Shown one piece after another: positions 31,615 to 40,932 of a DNA stretch of 64,000 bases. Below the pieces are notes generated by a model, which worked only from the letters and a program-made list of their open reading frames with translations, was not told where the DNA came from and did no database searches. Where the stretch lies: the NCBI RefSeq assembly GCF_902167145.1, contig NC_050105.1, positions 124,017,898 through 124,081,897 of the forward strand. The letters are read 5' to 3'. The translations under genes and the position numbers were made by a program. The stretch comes from Zea mays. Taxonomy: Eukaryota > Streptophyta > Magnoliopsida > Poales > Poaceae. How positions within the stretch are numbered: position 1 is the first letter of the stretch; each line of letters opens with the position of its first letter.

Positions 31615-33570
31615 TGAAAGTTCCCTTTGACCCGGGAACAGGATCTGGATGTCGCCTAGAGGGGGGTGAATAGGCGAATAAAACTTATTACTTTAAAACT
31701 TAAATTCTTACTCTACTCGAAGACTTAGTACGCAGTGGAATGAGAAGACTCTTCGAGTAGGTCGCAGCGGAGTGGAAGATCCTGTCTCAATATGTCCTGC
31801 ACTTCAAATCAAGCTTATAACACAGATAAGTATTGAAGTGCAGATATAAAAACGAGTAAGGCAGAGAGTCAGGATAGAACAGAGCACACAGACGCAAGGG
31901 TTTATCCCGAGGTTCGGCCAAGCCTGAAATGCTTGCCTAGTCCTCGTTGGAGTTAGCCACACCTGGGCTTGGAGTCTATTTCAACTCCTTCCTCCGTTTG
32001 CTCAGATCTGTCAATATGACAGATAGAGCCTTTCACTATTGAGTGGGGTTACAACAGAACCGCGGCTGCTTACAAACTTCTTGGCAGCACTCCGGTAGAG
32101 TAACGATACGCTCAAGACCTTGTTCTAGCTCTAAGCAGCACTTCTCCTCTCTCTAAAGGCTTATAGCTGTGCCTTCTACACAAACTATAGAGTTACACAC
32201 ACGAGGGAGAGTGAGAATTGATTCGAGTGATGTCTACACTTGTTGGCTGCACTTGTATTGCTTGAGGCGCCTAGGGGTCCCTTTTATAGGCACAAGGGGC
32301 CTAGGAGCCGTTGGAAGCAAACCAGGAAGGCAAATCTTGCCTTCTGTCGGGTGGCGCACCGGACAGTCCGGTGCACACCGGACACTGTCCGGTGCCCGAT
32401 TTCTTTCCTTCTACGGCGAAGCCGACCGTTGGCAGTCTTGGAGCCGTTGGCGCACCGGACATGTCCGGTGCACACCGGACAGTCCGGTGCCTCCATCTAG
32501 CCGTTGGCTCGGCCACGTGTCCCGCGCAGATCGCGCGGCCGACCGTTGGCCCGGCCGACCATTAGCTCACCGGACAGTCCGGTGCACACCGGACAGTCCG
32601 GTGAATTATAGCCGATCGTCGCCAGACTTCTCCCGAGAGCGGCCTGTTCACTGGAGTTCAGCCTGGCGCACCGGACACTATCCGGTGCACCACCGGACAC
32701 TGTCCGGTGCACCACCGGACAGTCCGGTGTGCCAGACTGAGCTGCCTTGGCTGTACATAGCCAAGCCCTTTGCACCTCTCTTCTTTTCTTCTTCTTTCTG
32801 TTTCTAACACTTAGACAAGTATATTAGTCCACAAAACCAATGTACTAAGTATAGAAACATACCTTCTCTTAACCATTAAATCTATAGCATTCCACATGCT
32901 TGAGCTTTGATGTTGGACTCATAAATCATCAAGTTGGCTTGACTTGATCTAGATTGACATTTCTTAGCTCCAACATCCTGCAAAGGTCACATAGAACATC
33001 TCCAAACATAGGAACAACCCAAACTAAAGATCGACATGAACTTAGCTCTTTTGGGCTGCTTCCAGTTCTGGTTTTGACACTTGTTCTCCTTCTAGTGACC
33101 TTGATCTCCTTCTTAGAGCTTGATCTTGAGCCTTATGACTTACACCACATGACTGTAGCTTTTACCTCATTGGTTGTAAGTCACGTCCTTATGTAGTGAT
33201 CCTTGATGTGTCGTAGCTGTTCTCAACTCGATCACCCTTGACTTTGCAAGCCTTCTTCTTCACCCTTGGCTTTGGGTTCCTCAGTCTCCTTGACCTTCTC
33301 CCGTGCACTTGGTACCTCGAAGCTCTTCTTTCCTCAGTCCTTGGCTTGATCAGTTGTATCCGAGCTACTCACCCGAGTATCACTTTTGCAATGTCCATCT
33401 TACTTGTGATGTCCATCATGTATCCATAATCCAGTTCTTGGACCATCACATTTGTTCACTTGTGTTGAACCCTGTCAGCTTTACACTAAGCACCTGTTCA
33501 ACACTTAACACACTTGTTAGTCCTTTAATTGAGTTGTCATCCAAACACCAAAACCACAAGAGAGCTTTCA
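31615..33570 (-). repeat. 5' LTR of nested gag-only element
   Basis: 1956 bp, TGAAAG...CTTTCA. It carries palindromes around 32355-32400, 32455-32490, 32565-32605 and 32670-32730. A TATA-like CTATAAAAGGGACC on the minus strand (plus 32277-32290, about GGTCCCTTTTATAG) sits beside the cluster and may be the promoter. Confidence 0.9.
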
Positions 33571-33575
33571 ACCTC
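33571..33575. repeat. TSD ACCTC (right) of nested element
   Basis: Exact copy of 25396-25400. Confidence 0.9.
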
Positions 33576-34707
33576 CCGGCTTTGAAGATAGTGAGTACCC
33601 TAACCATGTGTATAAACTCTCTAAGGCACTTTATGGGCTGAAGCAAGCCCCAAGATCATGGTATGAATGCCTTAGAGATTTCCTTATCACTAATGGATTT
33701 AAAGTCGGAAAAGCGGATCCTACTTTGTTCACTAAAACTCTTGAAAATGACTTGTTTGTATGCCAAATTTATGTTGATGATATTATATTTGGGTCTACTA
33801 ACGAGTCTACATGTGAAGAATTTAGTAGGATCATGACACAAAAATTCGAGATGTCTATGATGGGGGAGTTGAAATATTTCTTAGGATTTCAAGTGAAGCA
33901 ACTCCAAGAGGGCAGTATACTCAAGATATTCTAAGCAAGTTTGGAATGAAGGATGCCAAACCCATCAAGACACCCATGGGAACCAATGGGCATCTCGACC
34001 TCGACGAAGGAGGTAAATCCGTCGATCAAAAGGTATACCGGTCGATGATAGGCTCTTTACTATATTTATGCGCATCTCGACCGGATATTATGCTTTCCGT
34101 GTGCATGTGTGCAAGATTCCAAGCCGACCCTAAGGAAGCTCACCTTACGGCCGTAAAACGAATCTTGAGATATTTAGTTTATACTCCTAAGTTTGGGCTT
34201 TGGTATCCTAGGGGATCCACATTTGATTTAATTGGTTATTCGGATGCCGATTGGGCGGGGTGTAAAATCAATAGAAAGAGCACATCGGGGACTTGCCAGT
34301 TCTTGGGAAGGTCCTTGGTGTCTTGGGCTTCAAAGAAGCAAAATTCCGTAGCTCTTTCTACCGCTGAAGCCGAGTACATTGCCGCAGGCCATTGTTGCGC
34401 GCAACTACTTTGGATGAGGCAAACCCTTAGGGACTATGGTTACAAATTAACCAAAGTTCCCCTTCTATGTGATAATGAGAGTGCAATCCGCATGGCGGAT
34501 AATCCCGTTGAGCATAGCCGCACTAAGCACATAGCCATTCGGTATCACTTTTTAAGGGATCACCAACAAAAGGGAGATATCGAGATTTCATATATTAACA
34601 CTAAAGATCAATTAGCCGATATCTTTACCAAGCCTCTTGATGAACAAACTTTTAACAAACTTAGGCATGAGCTAAATATTCTTGATTCTAGGAACTTCTT
34701 TTGTTGA
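33576..34707 (+). pseudogene. copia pol, part 2: C-terminal RT and RNase H
   Basis: Resumes GFEDSEYPNHVYKLSKALYG and includes the RT catalytic motif IYVDDIIFG (about 33765-33795). A frame change near 33915-33930, with apparent loss of a few codons between the two frames, breaks it. The second frame runs to 34707 with the RNase H signature YSDADWAGC, STAEAEYIAAG, LLCDNESAIRMA and HIAIRYHF, ending NILDSRNFFC. No envelope-like ORF follows. Confidence 0.85.
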
Positions 34708-35538
34708 TTTGCACACATAGCTCATTTATATACATTTGGTCATGTCTCTTTCATATGCTATGACTAATGTGTTTTCAAGTCTATTTCAAACCAAGTCATA
34801 GGTGTATTGAAAGGGAATTGGAGTCTTCGGCGAAGACAAAGGCTTCCACTCCGTAACTCATCCTTCGCCGTCACTCCGAGCAACTCTCCATCTTTGGGGG
34901 AGAAAAGGACTCCATCTTTGGTATAATCTTCACTCATTTCTTTATGACCAAAGGGGGAGACAATAATTAAAGGGCTCTAATGACTCCGTTTTTGGCGATT
35001 CATGCCAAAGGGGGAGAAAGTATTAGCCCAAAGCAAAAGGACCGCACCACCACCTAATTTTAAAAGAGTTTTTCAATTGGTATGATTCTCAATTGACAAA
35101 TTTCAAATTGGTATCTTATTGTGTTCAAAAGGGGGAGAAAAGTAGTATTTCAAAATTGATATATCAAAACCCTCTTGAACACTAAGAGGAGAATTTCATT
35201 TAGGGGGAGTTTTGTTTAGTCAAAGGAAAAGCATTTGAAACAGGGGGAGAAAATTTCAAGTCTTGAAAATGCCTCGCAAAACCTTATTAATTTACCTTTG
35301 TCTATTTGCAAAAGAACTTTGAAGAGGATTTACAAAAGAATTTGCAAAAACAAAACATGTGGTGCAAGCGTGGTCCAAAATATTAAAAATAAAGAAACAA
35401 TCCATACATATCTTATAAGTATTTATATTGGCTCAATTCCAAGCAACCTTTGCACTTACATTATGCAAGCTAGTTCAATTATACACTTCTATATTTGCTT
35501 TGGTTTGTGTTGGCATCAATCACCAAAAAGGGGGAGAT
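34708..35538 (+). other. 3' non-coding region with multiple polypurine tracts
   Basis: AT-rich leader to the 3' LTR with at least six AAAGGGGGAGA-like tracts (around 34897, 34950, 35010, 35130, 35202 and 35244) and the final one directly before the LTR at 35526-35537. Repeated polypurine tracts are a described Sirevirus trait. The motif CAATTGGTAT also occurs at about 35075 and 35105. A frame at 35235-35552 has no recognisable domain and is not an envelope-like gene. Confidence 0.75.
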
Positions 35539-36759
35539 CGAAAGGGAATTAGGCTTACACCTATTTCCTAAATGATTTTGGTGGTTGAATTGCCCAACAC
35601 AAATAAATTGGACTAACTAGTTTGCTCTAGTGTATAAGTAATACAGGTGCTAAAGGTTCACTCTTAGCCAATAAAAAGACCAAGTATTGGGTTCAACAAA
35701 AGAGCAAAGGGACAACCGAAGGCACCTCTGGTCTGGCGCACCGGACTGTCCGGTGCACCAGAGGACTCCAAGTCAAACTCGTCACCTTCGGGAAAATCCA
35801 GAGGCGCTCCGCTATAATTCACCGGACTGTCCGGTGCTCCAAGGAACGGCACCTCAGGAACTCGCCAGCTTCGGGAATTCGCAACGGCTAGTTCGCTATA
35901 ATTCACCGGACATGTCCGGTGTGACAACGGAGCAACGGATATTTCAGCGCCAACGGCTACCTGCAGCGCATTAAATGCGCGCCAGCGCGCGCAGAAGTCA
36001 GGCACGCCCATACTGGCGCACCGGACACTCTACAGTGCATGTCTGGTGCGCCACCGGACATCCAGGCGGTCCCAGAAGAGAGAGCTCCAACGGTCGGAAC
36101 CCAACGGTTTTGGTGACGTGGCTGGCGCACCGGACTGTCCGGTGCACCATACGACAGTCAGCCCCACCAAACGGCTAGTTTGGTGGTTGGGGCTATAAAT
36201 ACCCCCAACCACCCACCATTCATTGCATCCAAGTTTTCCACCTCCCAACTACTTACAAGAGCTAGGCATTCAATTCTAGACACACCCAAGTGATCAAATC
36301 CTCTCCCAACTCCACAAAAGCATTGGTGACTAGTGAGAGTGATTTGCCGTGTTCTTTTGAGCTCTTGTGCTTGGATCGCTTGTTTTCTTTCTCATTCTTT
36401 CTTGCAATCAAACTCACTTGTAATTGAGGCAAGAGACACCAATCTTGTGGTGGTCCTTGTAGGAACTTTGTGTTCCAAGTGATTGAGAAGAAAAGCTCAT
36501 CCGGTCCAAGGGATCGTTTGAGAGAGGGAAAGGGTTGAAAGAGACCCGGTCTTTGTGACCACCTCAATGGGGAGTAGGTTTGCAAGAACCGAACCTCGGT
36601 AAAACAAATCCACGTGTCTCACTCCTTATTCGCTTGCGATTTGTTTTGCACCCTCTCTCGCGGACTCAATTATATTTCTAACTCTAACCCGGCTTGTAGT
36701 TGTGATTATTTTTGAGAATTTCAGTTTCGCCCTATTTACCCCCCTCTAGGCGACTTTCA
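35539..36759 (+). repeat. 3' LTR of the Sirevirus-type element
   Basis: Begins CGAAAGGGAATTAGG (first base C where the 5' LTR has T) and ends CGACTTTCA. It matches the 5' LTR throughout, but with fewer or different palindrome copies, for example a single CACCGGACTGTCCGGTG near 35738 where the 5' LTR has two. Followed by the TSD GACAC. Confidence 0.9.
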
Positions 36760-37831
36760 GACACGATGATTTATCCCATGGTTCGGCCAAGTATAACGCT
36801 TGCCTACTCCACGTTGTGGCGTCCCAATGGACGAGGGTTGCACTCAACCCCTTTCAAGTGATCCAATGATCCACTTGAATATCACGGTTGTTTTCTTTCT
36901 TATACTCTTTCCTGTTTGCGAGGAATCTCCACAACTTGGAGTCTCTCGCCCTTACAACAAAGATCAAAGTGAAAGCACTTAGAGTAAGGGAGGGAAGAAA
37001 CACACACAAATCCGCAGCAATACGCACACACACAGCCAAGACTTGAGCTCAAATGAATTGCAACAAGTTCACCACTAGAACAGAGCTCAAATCACTAAGA
37101 AAGACAATCAAGTGCGCGGAGACGGAGTGTGGAAGACTTAGAATGCTCAAAGTATGCTTGGGTGACTCCTCCATGCGCCTAGGGGTCCCTTTTATAGCCC
37201 CAAAGCAGCTAGGAGCCGTTGGAGGCATTCTTGGAAGGCAATTCTTGCCTTCTGTCGTGTGGCACACCAGACAGTCCGGTGCACCACCGGACATCCACTG
37301 TTCATTGTCCGGTGCGGATCTCCTTCCTAAAATGGCACAACCGACCGTTGTAGAATTGTAGCCGTTGGCACACCGGACACTGTCCGGTGCCCCCAGCCGA
37401 ACGTTGGCTGGGGCCACGCGTCACGCGCGGATTGCGCGACCGACCGTTGCGCTGACGACCTTTGGCTCACCGGACAGTCCGGTGAATTATAGCCGTACGC
37501 CGCCGCCGAATTCCCGAGAGTGGCTAGTTTGCTAGAGCCAGCCTAGCGCACCGGACACTGTCCGGTGCACCACGGACAGTCCGGTGCACCCAGACTGAGC
37601 AGCAGCTGGCTGAACACAGCCAGCTCTTTTCCAATCCTTTTCTTTTCTTGATTCTAGCACTTAGACAAATATATTAGTACACAAAAACCAATGTACTAAG
37701 TCTAAAATCATACCTTCTTGTTGATTTGCACTTCATTCATCATTTGGCACATAATTACTCACTCAATTATGTGTTGGGCACTTAATCACCAAAATATACT
37801 AGAAATGGCTCAAGGGCACATTTCCCTTTCA
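36760..37831 (-). mobile_element. solo LTR, right piece
   Basis: Begins with the duplicated GACAC (36760-36764) and continues the LTR: it contains several CACCGGACAGTCCGGTG-type palindromes (for example near 37265, 37460 and 37550) and ends CCCTTTCA at 37831. On the minus strand this is the LTR start TGAAAGGGAAATGTG. It is followed by the TSD AACCT. Confidence 0.8.
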
Positions 37832-37836
37832 AACCT
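37832..37836. repeat. TSD AACCT (right) of the solo LTR
   Basis: Exact copy of 19164-19168, directly after the LTR terminus. Confidence 0.85.
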
Positions 37837-38450
37837 CCTTACACTTTTTCGCAATAAGCTCTCCTGAGTCCCAAAATTGAGAAAAATCAACATCTCCCCG
37901 AGGAGGCGTAATCCAAGCAGGAATCATATCTCTATGGATTTTCCATGGATTAAGGCTTTGATTTCTCCCGGATTTCCATCGTAGCATCATAGGGGTGTGC
38001 TTGATTTTCATGCTCCACTTATCAACAATTTCAAACGGGGAACCACCATTGCAAGCATTATTTCCCTAATTCAAGTTCAAGCGCTCCCCATTATCAACAA
38101 ATCCTGATAGATGGAGCGATTTGGAATCGTACCTTCTATTTTCCTTCCGCAAATTCCCAGGATTCGAAATCGCCTACCGAGAGATCGATTCAACCTCGAA
38201 CGGATTAATCTCATTCTCTACATCTTCCTCCCGCAAACGGAGACGGAGGGCGTGGATGGAGCGTGGGCGGGAGAGATCGCCGTCAGGGCTTGTTCGGTTT
38301 TACCCCAATCCATATGGATTGAGGGGGATTGAGGGGGTTTCAATCCCTAATAAGTCAAAATCCCCTCCAATCCGTATCAATCCCCTCCGATCCATATGGA
38401 TTGAAAATAACCGAACAAGCCCTCACAGGGATGAGATCAGGGACGGGTGA
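37837..38450 (-). mobile_element. 5' part of the same LINE
   Basis: Continuation of the LINE beyond the LTR insertion. The duplicated AACCT (19164-19168 and 37832-37836) marks the junction. A minus frame (37829-38011) reads SLNPWKIHRDMIPAWITPP. Further right the sequence becomes GC-rich, as is common for plant LINE 5' UTRs, and contains a MITE at 38286-38422. The true 5' end is uncertain, somewhere near 38450-38500. Confidence 0.6.
38286..38422. mobile_element. Tourist-like MITE (137 bp)
   Basis: Terminal inverted repeats GGGCTTGTTCGGTT / AACCGAACAAGCCC are nearly perfect. They are flanked by TCA on both sides (38283-38285, 38423-38425). Internal inverted words ATCCATATGGATTG recur. Such elements derive from PIF/Harbinger transposons. 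It sits inside the 5' region of the LINE. Confidence 0.8.
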
Positions 38451-39452
38451 AAGATTCATCGCCAGGGACCAGCACGGGGGGAGCCGACCCCTCCACGGTT
38501 CATTTGCCATTTTTGTTAGTGGGAGAAGCATTAATATTGCAGTGATTTTTTATATATCTATCATAAGTTCATAACCAAGAATGGTCCGGACGTCGCTAGG
38601 ATTTCCTCGTGCCAAACGGCCGATACAACGAAGCATCGTTGGTCCAGTGGCGAGGCAACTTGACGTTGCATTCATCATGCAGTATATGTGGTATTGGCTA
38701 GATGCTTGCTAGCTTAACATGTCCTAGTCCATGCATACGTACGAAACTATAGGGAATCTTGTAAAAGGTGAACTCTTCGTGCCACATACTACCATTCATC
38801 TAGAGCTCACCCGTACACACGACACACAGTCCATGCATACGTTGATACGTACGTAACCGGCGGCTAATATAACAGCGCAGAGCTGGATCAGCCACACAGA
38901 GGGGTGATTGGTTTGAAGAATGAGGAAATCTATTATCTTCTTATTCCTCAAATTTTTTTATTTGGTTTGTGTAATTGAATAAATTGATCTATCATCATTT
39001 CATTTCTCATAAGGTAATAAATTGATCCATCAACATTTCATTCTTAGCCGGACCAGTAGAGGCCATCGCGTCCCTGGCGCCCAGGCTGTGCTCCGGGAAG
39101 AAGAGAGCCCGCCGGTGAGGCCTCATGGATGGCGATCAATGGCGTCAGATCGGCCGGCATCTGCATCGGACGCTGCTGGTGGAGGCGGAGAGGAAAGTGC
39201 TCCGAAGGTGCGGACGACTCGACTCCTTTAACGTGAGTGCGTGGACGGGAACGGCTGTGGCAGTGCGTGGAGCAGCGGACGGAGGGAGGCTGCCCGCTGC
39301 CTCGCTGCAGGCCCGCAGGTAGGGGCTTCAGTGAGTACTGCTTAAGGGCGGGGGAGGGATACCATAGAGGAAAAGTCACGTTGCTTTTAGGTTTAACAAG
39401 GGCATAGCTTATTTTTTATTTAATTAAATTAAATAAATTCTATGTATATTTA
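38451..39452. other. no gene recognised
   Basis: Mixed spacer. About 38909-39050 looks like a degenerate AT-rich MITE (GGTTTGAAGAATGAGG at left, CATTCTTAGCCGG at right, weakly inverted). A GC-rich part (39040-39350) has open frames on both strands without a domain. Confidence 0.35.
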
Positions 39453-39489
39453 GATCCTCTTTGGTAGGGTTCTTTTAAAGTCTCCCTCA

Positions 39490-40263
39490 TATAAAACCTC
39501 ATCCACTTCTGGACCGTCAATACTTACTCCTGTCAGGCCTCCAAGACCATAAACCATCTCCACAGACCAACATGAGTCTTTTGTGCACACTTTGTCCTCA
39601 CTCATGCGTACCCGAGAAAACTTTCCGGTCGGTCACCAATCCCAAATTGCTCCAAGCCAAACACGCTTAACTTAGAGGTTCTTTCGGGATAGGCTTCCAA
39701 AAAAGATGCACCTTGTTGGTATTAGTACTCTATTAATTCTATTAAGTCTTGTGCCAGTATATCACAATCCACCCCCTTAGAAGATCGACGTCCTCGTCGG
39801 TCAACCCCGATCCAGGAACCTCCTCTCTTGGCCACGTCTGTATGTCTAGTGTCGTTATATGTCATGTCATATGACCACTCCACACCCACATGCACCATGC
39901 TCCATATAACCCGAACACCTAACCCACACACGCCCGTGAAACTGCAAGGATCGACTCTATTAACATTTGTAACACCCCACACACTCCCAGACTGCTAGTA
40001 CTTACTTCTGGTAGCCCTCTAGGACCATAGATCATCCCCCACATACCAACACAGGTCTTTTGTGCGTACTTTGTTCTCAGTCATGCACACCTGAGAAAAC
40101 TTTTCGGTCGGTTACCCATCCCAAACTGCTCTAAGCCAAGCACGCTTAACTTGGAGGTTCTTTCAAGATAGGCTTTCGAAAAAGAAGATGCACCTTGTTG
40201 ATATGAGTACTCTATTAATTCTTGGACCATGATAACATCATCCATTAGGGCCAGGATATCACA
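39490..40263 (-). mobile_element. Cassandra TRIM retrotransposon with 5S-rRNA-like LTRs
   Basis: Two related LTRs (39490-39766, 277 bp; 39968-40263, 296 bp) enclose a 201-bp non-coding interior and are flanked by CCTCA (39485-39489, 40264-40268). On the minus strand the LTR starts TGTGATAT and ends GTTACA. A polypurine tract (AGGGGGTGGAT) adjoins the 39766 end, giving minus orientation. Each LTR contains a segment resembling 5S rRNA, including the conserved AAGTTAAGCGTG. TRIMs encode nothing and move in trans. The LTRs differ at many positions, so this is an old copy, and the left LTR has lost its canonical terminus (TATAAAACC for TGTAACACC). Confidence 0.85.
40104..40211 (-). other. 5S-rRNA-derived segment of a Cassandra LTR
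   Basis: Plus-strand GGTTACCCATCCCAAAC ... AAGCACGCTTAACTTGGAGG ... GATGCACC is the reverse complement of the 5S body including internal-promoter-like parts. A second, more diverged copy is at about 39625-39735. It is part of the retrotransposon LTR, not a functional 5S gene. Confidence 0.75.
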
Positions 40264-40531
40264 CCTCAACAACTCATTCAAAAAGTCTATGAAATAACTG
40301 TTGGTTTGTTCATAAAATAGGAATGAGTCGTCTCTAGAAACCGAGTGAAGCCAGGAGCTCAAAAAAGTGGTTTCTCCGGCTCTCTCCCATCATTCCCTCT
40401 CATGTGAAAATAGAAAGAGCTATGTTTTAACTAAATGTGGTGTTGCTCCTGAAAATAAGGAATGAGCTATTTTTTAGATGAGACAGAGTCAGAGCTAGAG
40501 CTGGTGATGCAAGAACCCTACCAAAGGGACC

Positions 40532-40932
40532 TTAAATACGCCGAGGGTTCTCAAGTTTTTTGGTGTTCGACCTCGAGGTCATTCAGAGGTCGTCATTTAG
40601 AGGTCACTACCACTTTCTTTTTTTACTACTATAACATTTTCACAATCAAGGCATTACATGATGCAGATATATCAATCTTAACAACGTGGTTAGTGGCATC
40701 ATGTGTTTCATTGGACAAGAGATAGTATGAGAAAACTAGGTTGTCATGATTGATCCAAAGACTAGTAATACTCTTTTTAGCAAATCATGGCTAGTGTTGA
40801 GCTATTTGTGTATCCCCTCAAGTTTATCGTGTTTTGAGCTTTTTAGTGAAGTTTTGAGTTCGTTAAGAGTGGATGGCACAACCTTGTTCTCTTCTCTATA
40901 TGTGTGCCACTAGTTTTTTTGGCTATGCTATA
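40532..40932. other. no gene recognised
   Basis: Spacer between the MITE and the small copia element; short frames without a domain. Confidence 0.35.

Larger units (their letters stand above)
25401..33570 (-). mobile_element. gag-only, non-autonomous Sirevirus-related LTR element
   Basis: An 8170-bp insertion in the RT region of the host copia element. On the minus strand the order is 5' LTR (31615-33570), primer binding site, gag (29803-31560), about 2.4 kb of AT-rich non-coding sequence, polypurine tract, 3' LTR (25401-27358). No protease, integrase, RT or RNase H could be found, so it must rely on enzymes from another element. LTR palindromes CACCGGAC/GTCCGGTG and the gag layout tie it to Sireviruses. 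The LTRs are almost identical (about four substitutions plus a 2-bp G-run difference seen by eye), so the insertion is very young. Confidence 0.85.
19326..36759 (+). mobile_element. Sirevirus-type Ty1/copia retrotransposon (Ji-like), interrupted
   Basis: Full-length element flanked by GACAC (19321-19325 and 36760-36764). It has two LTRs (1257 and 1221 bp), a tRNA-iMet-type primer binding site, long gag, pol in copia order (PR-IN-RT-RH) and several polypurine tracts. These features, with the LTR palindromes, place it in the Sirevirus lineage. Without the 8170-bp insertion it is about 9.3 kb, the usual size. A visual LTR comparison gives roughly 1.4 % substitutions, which suggests about half a million years since insertion at the grass rate commonly used. 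Both gag and pol are broken. Confidence 0.9.
39453..40531. mobile_element. Tourist-like MITE (about 300 bp) split by a Cassandra element
   Basis: TIRs GATCCTCTTTGGTAGGGTTC (39453) and the reverse complement of AAGAACCCTACCAAAGGGACC (ending 40531) match at about 19 of 21 positions. The trinucleotide TTA flanks both ends (39450-39452, 40532-40534), a PIF/Harbinger signature. The 774-bp Cassandra element plus its 5-bp duplication sits 37 bp inside the left end. Confidence 0.75.

Noticed and set aside
35235..35552. Envelope-like ORF of the Sirevirus
   Set aside because: 105 codons, no signal or membrane pattern, overlaps polypurine tracts and the LTR start.
13215..38560. Target-site duplication of the LINE
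   Set aside because: Sequences left of the T-run at 13240 and right of about 38450 share no convincing direct repeat; the 5' end may be truncated or eroded.
39625..39735. 5S rRNA gene or pseudogene
   Set aside because: Two copies at LTR spacing inside an element with TSD, primer site and polypurine tract: Cassandra LTR cores instead.
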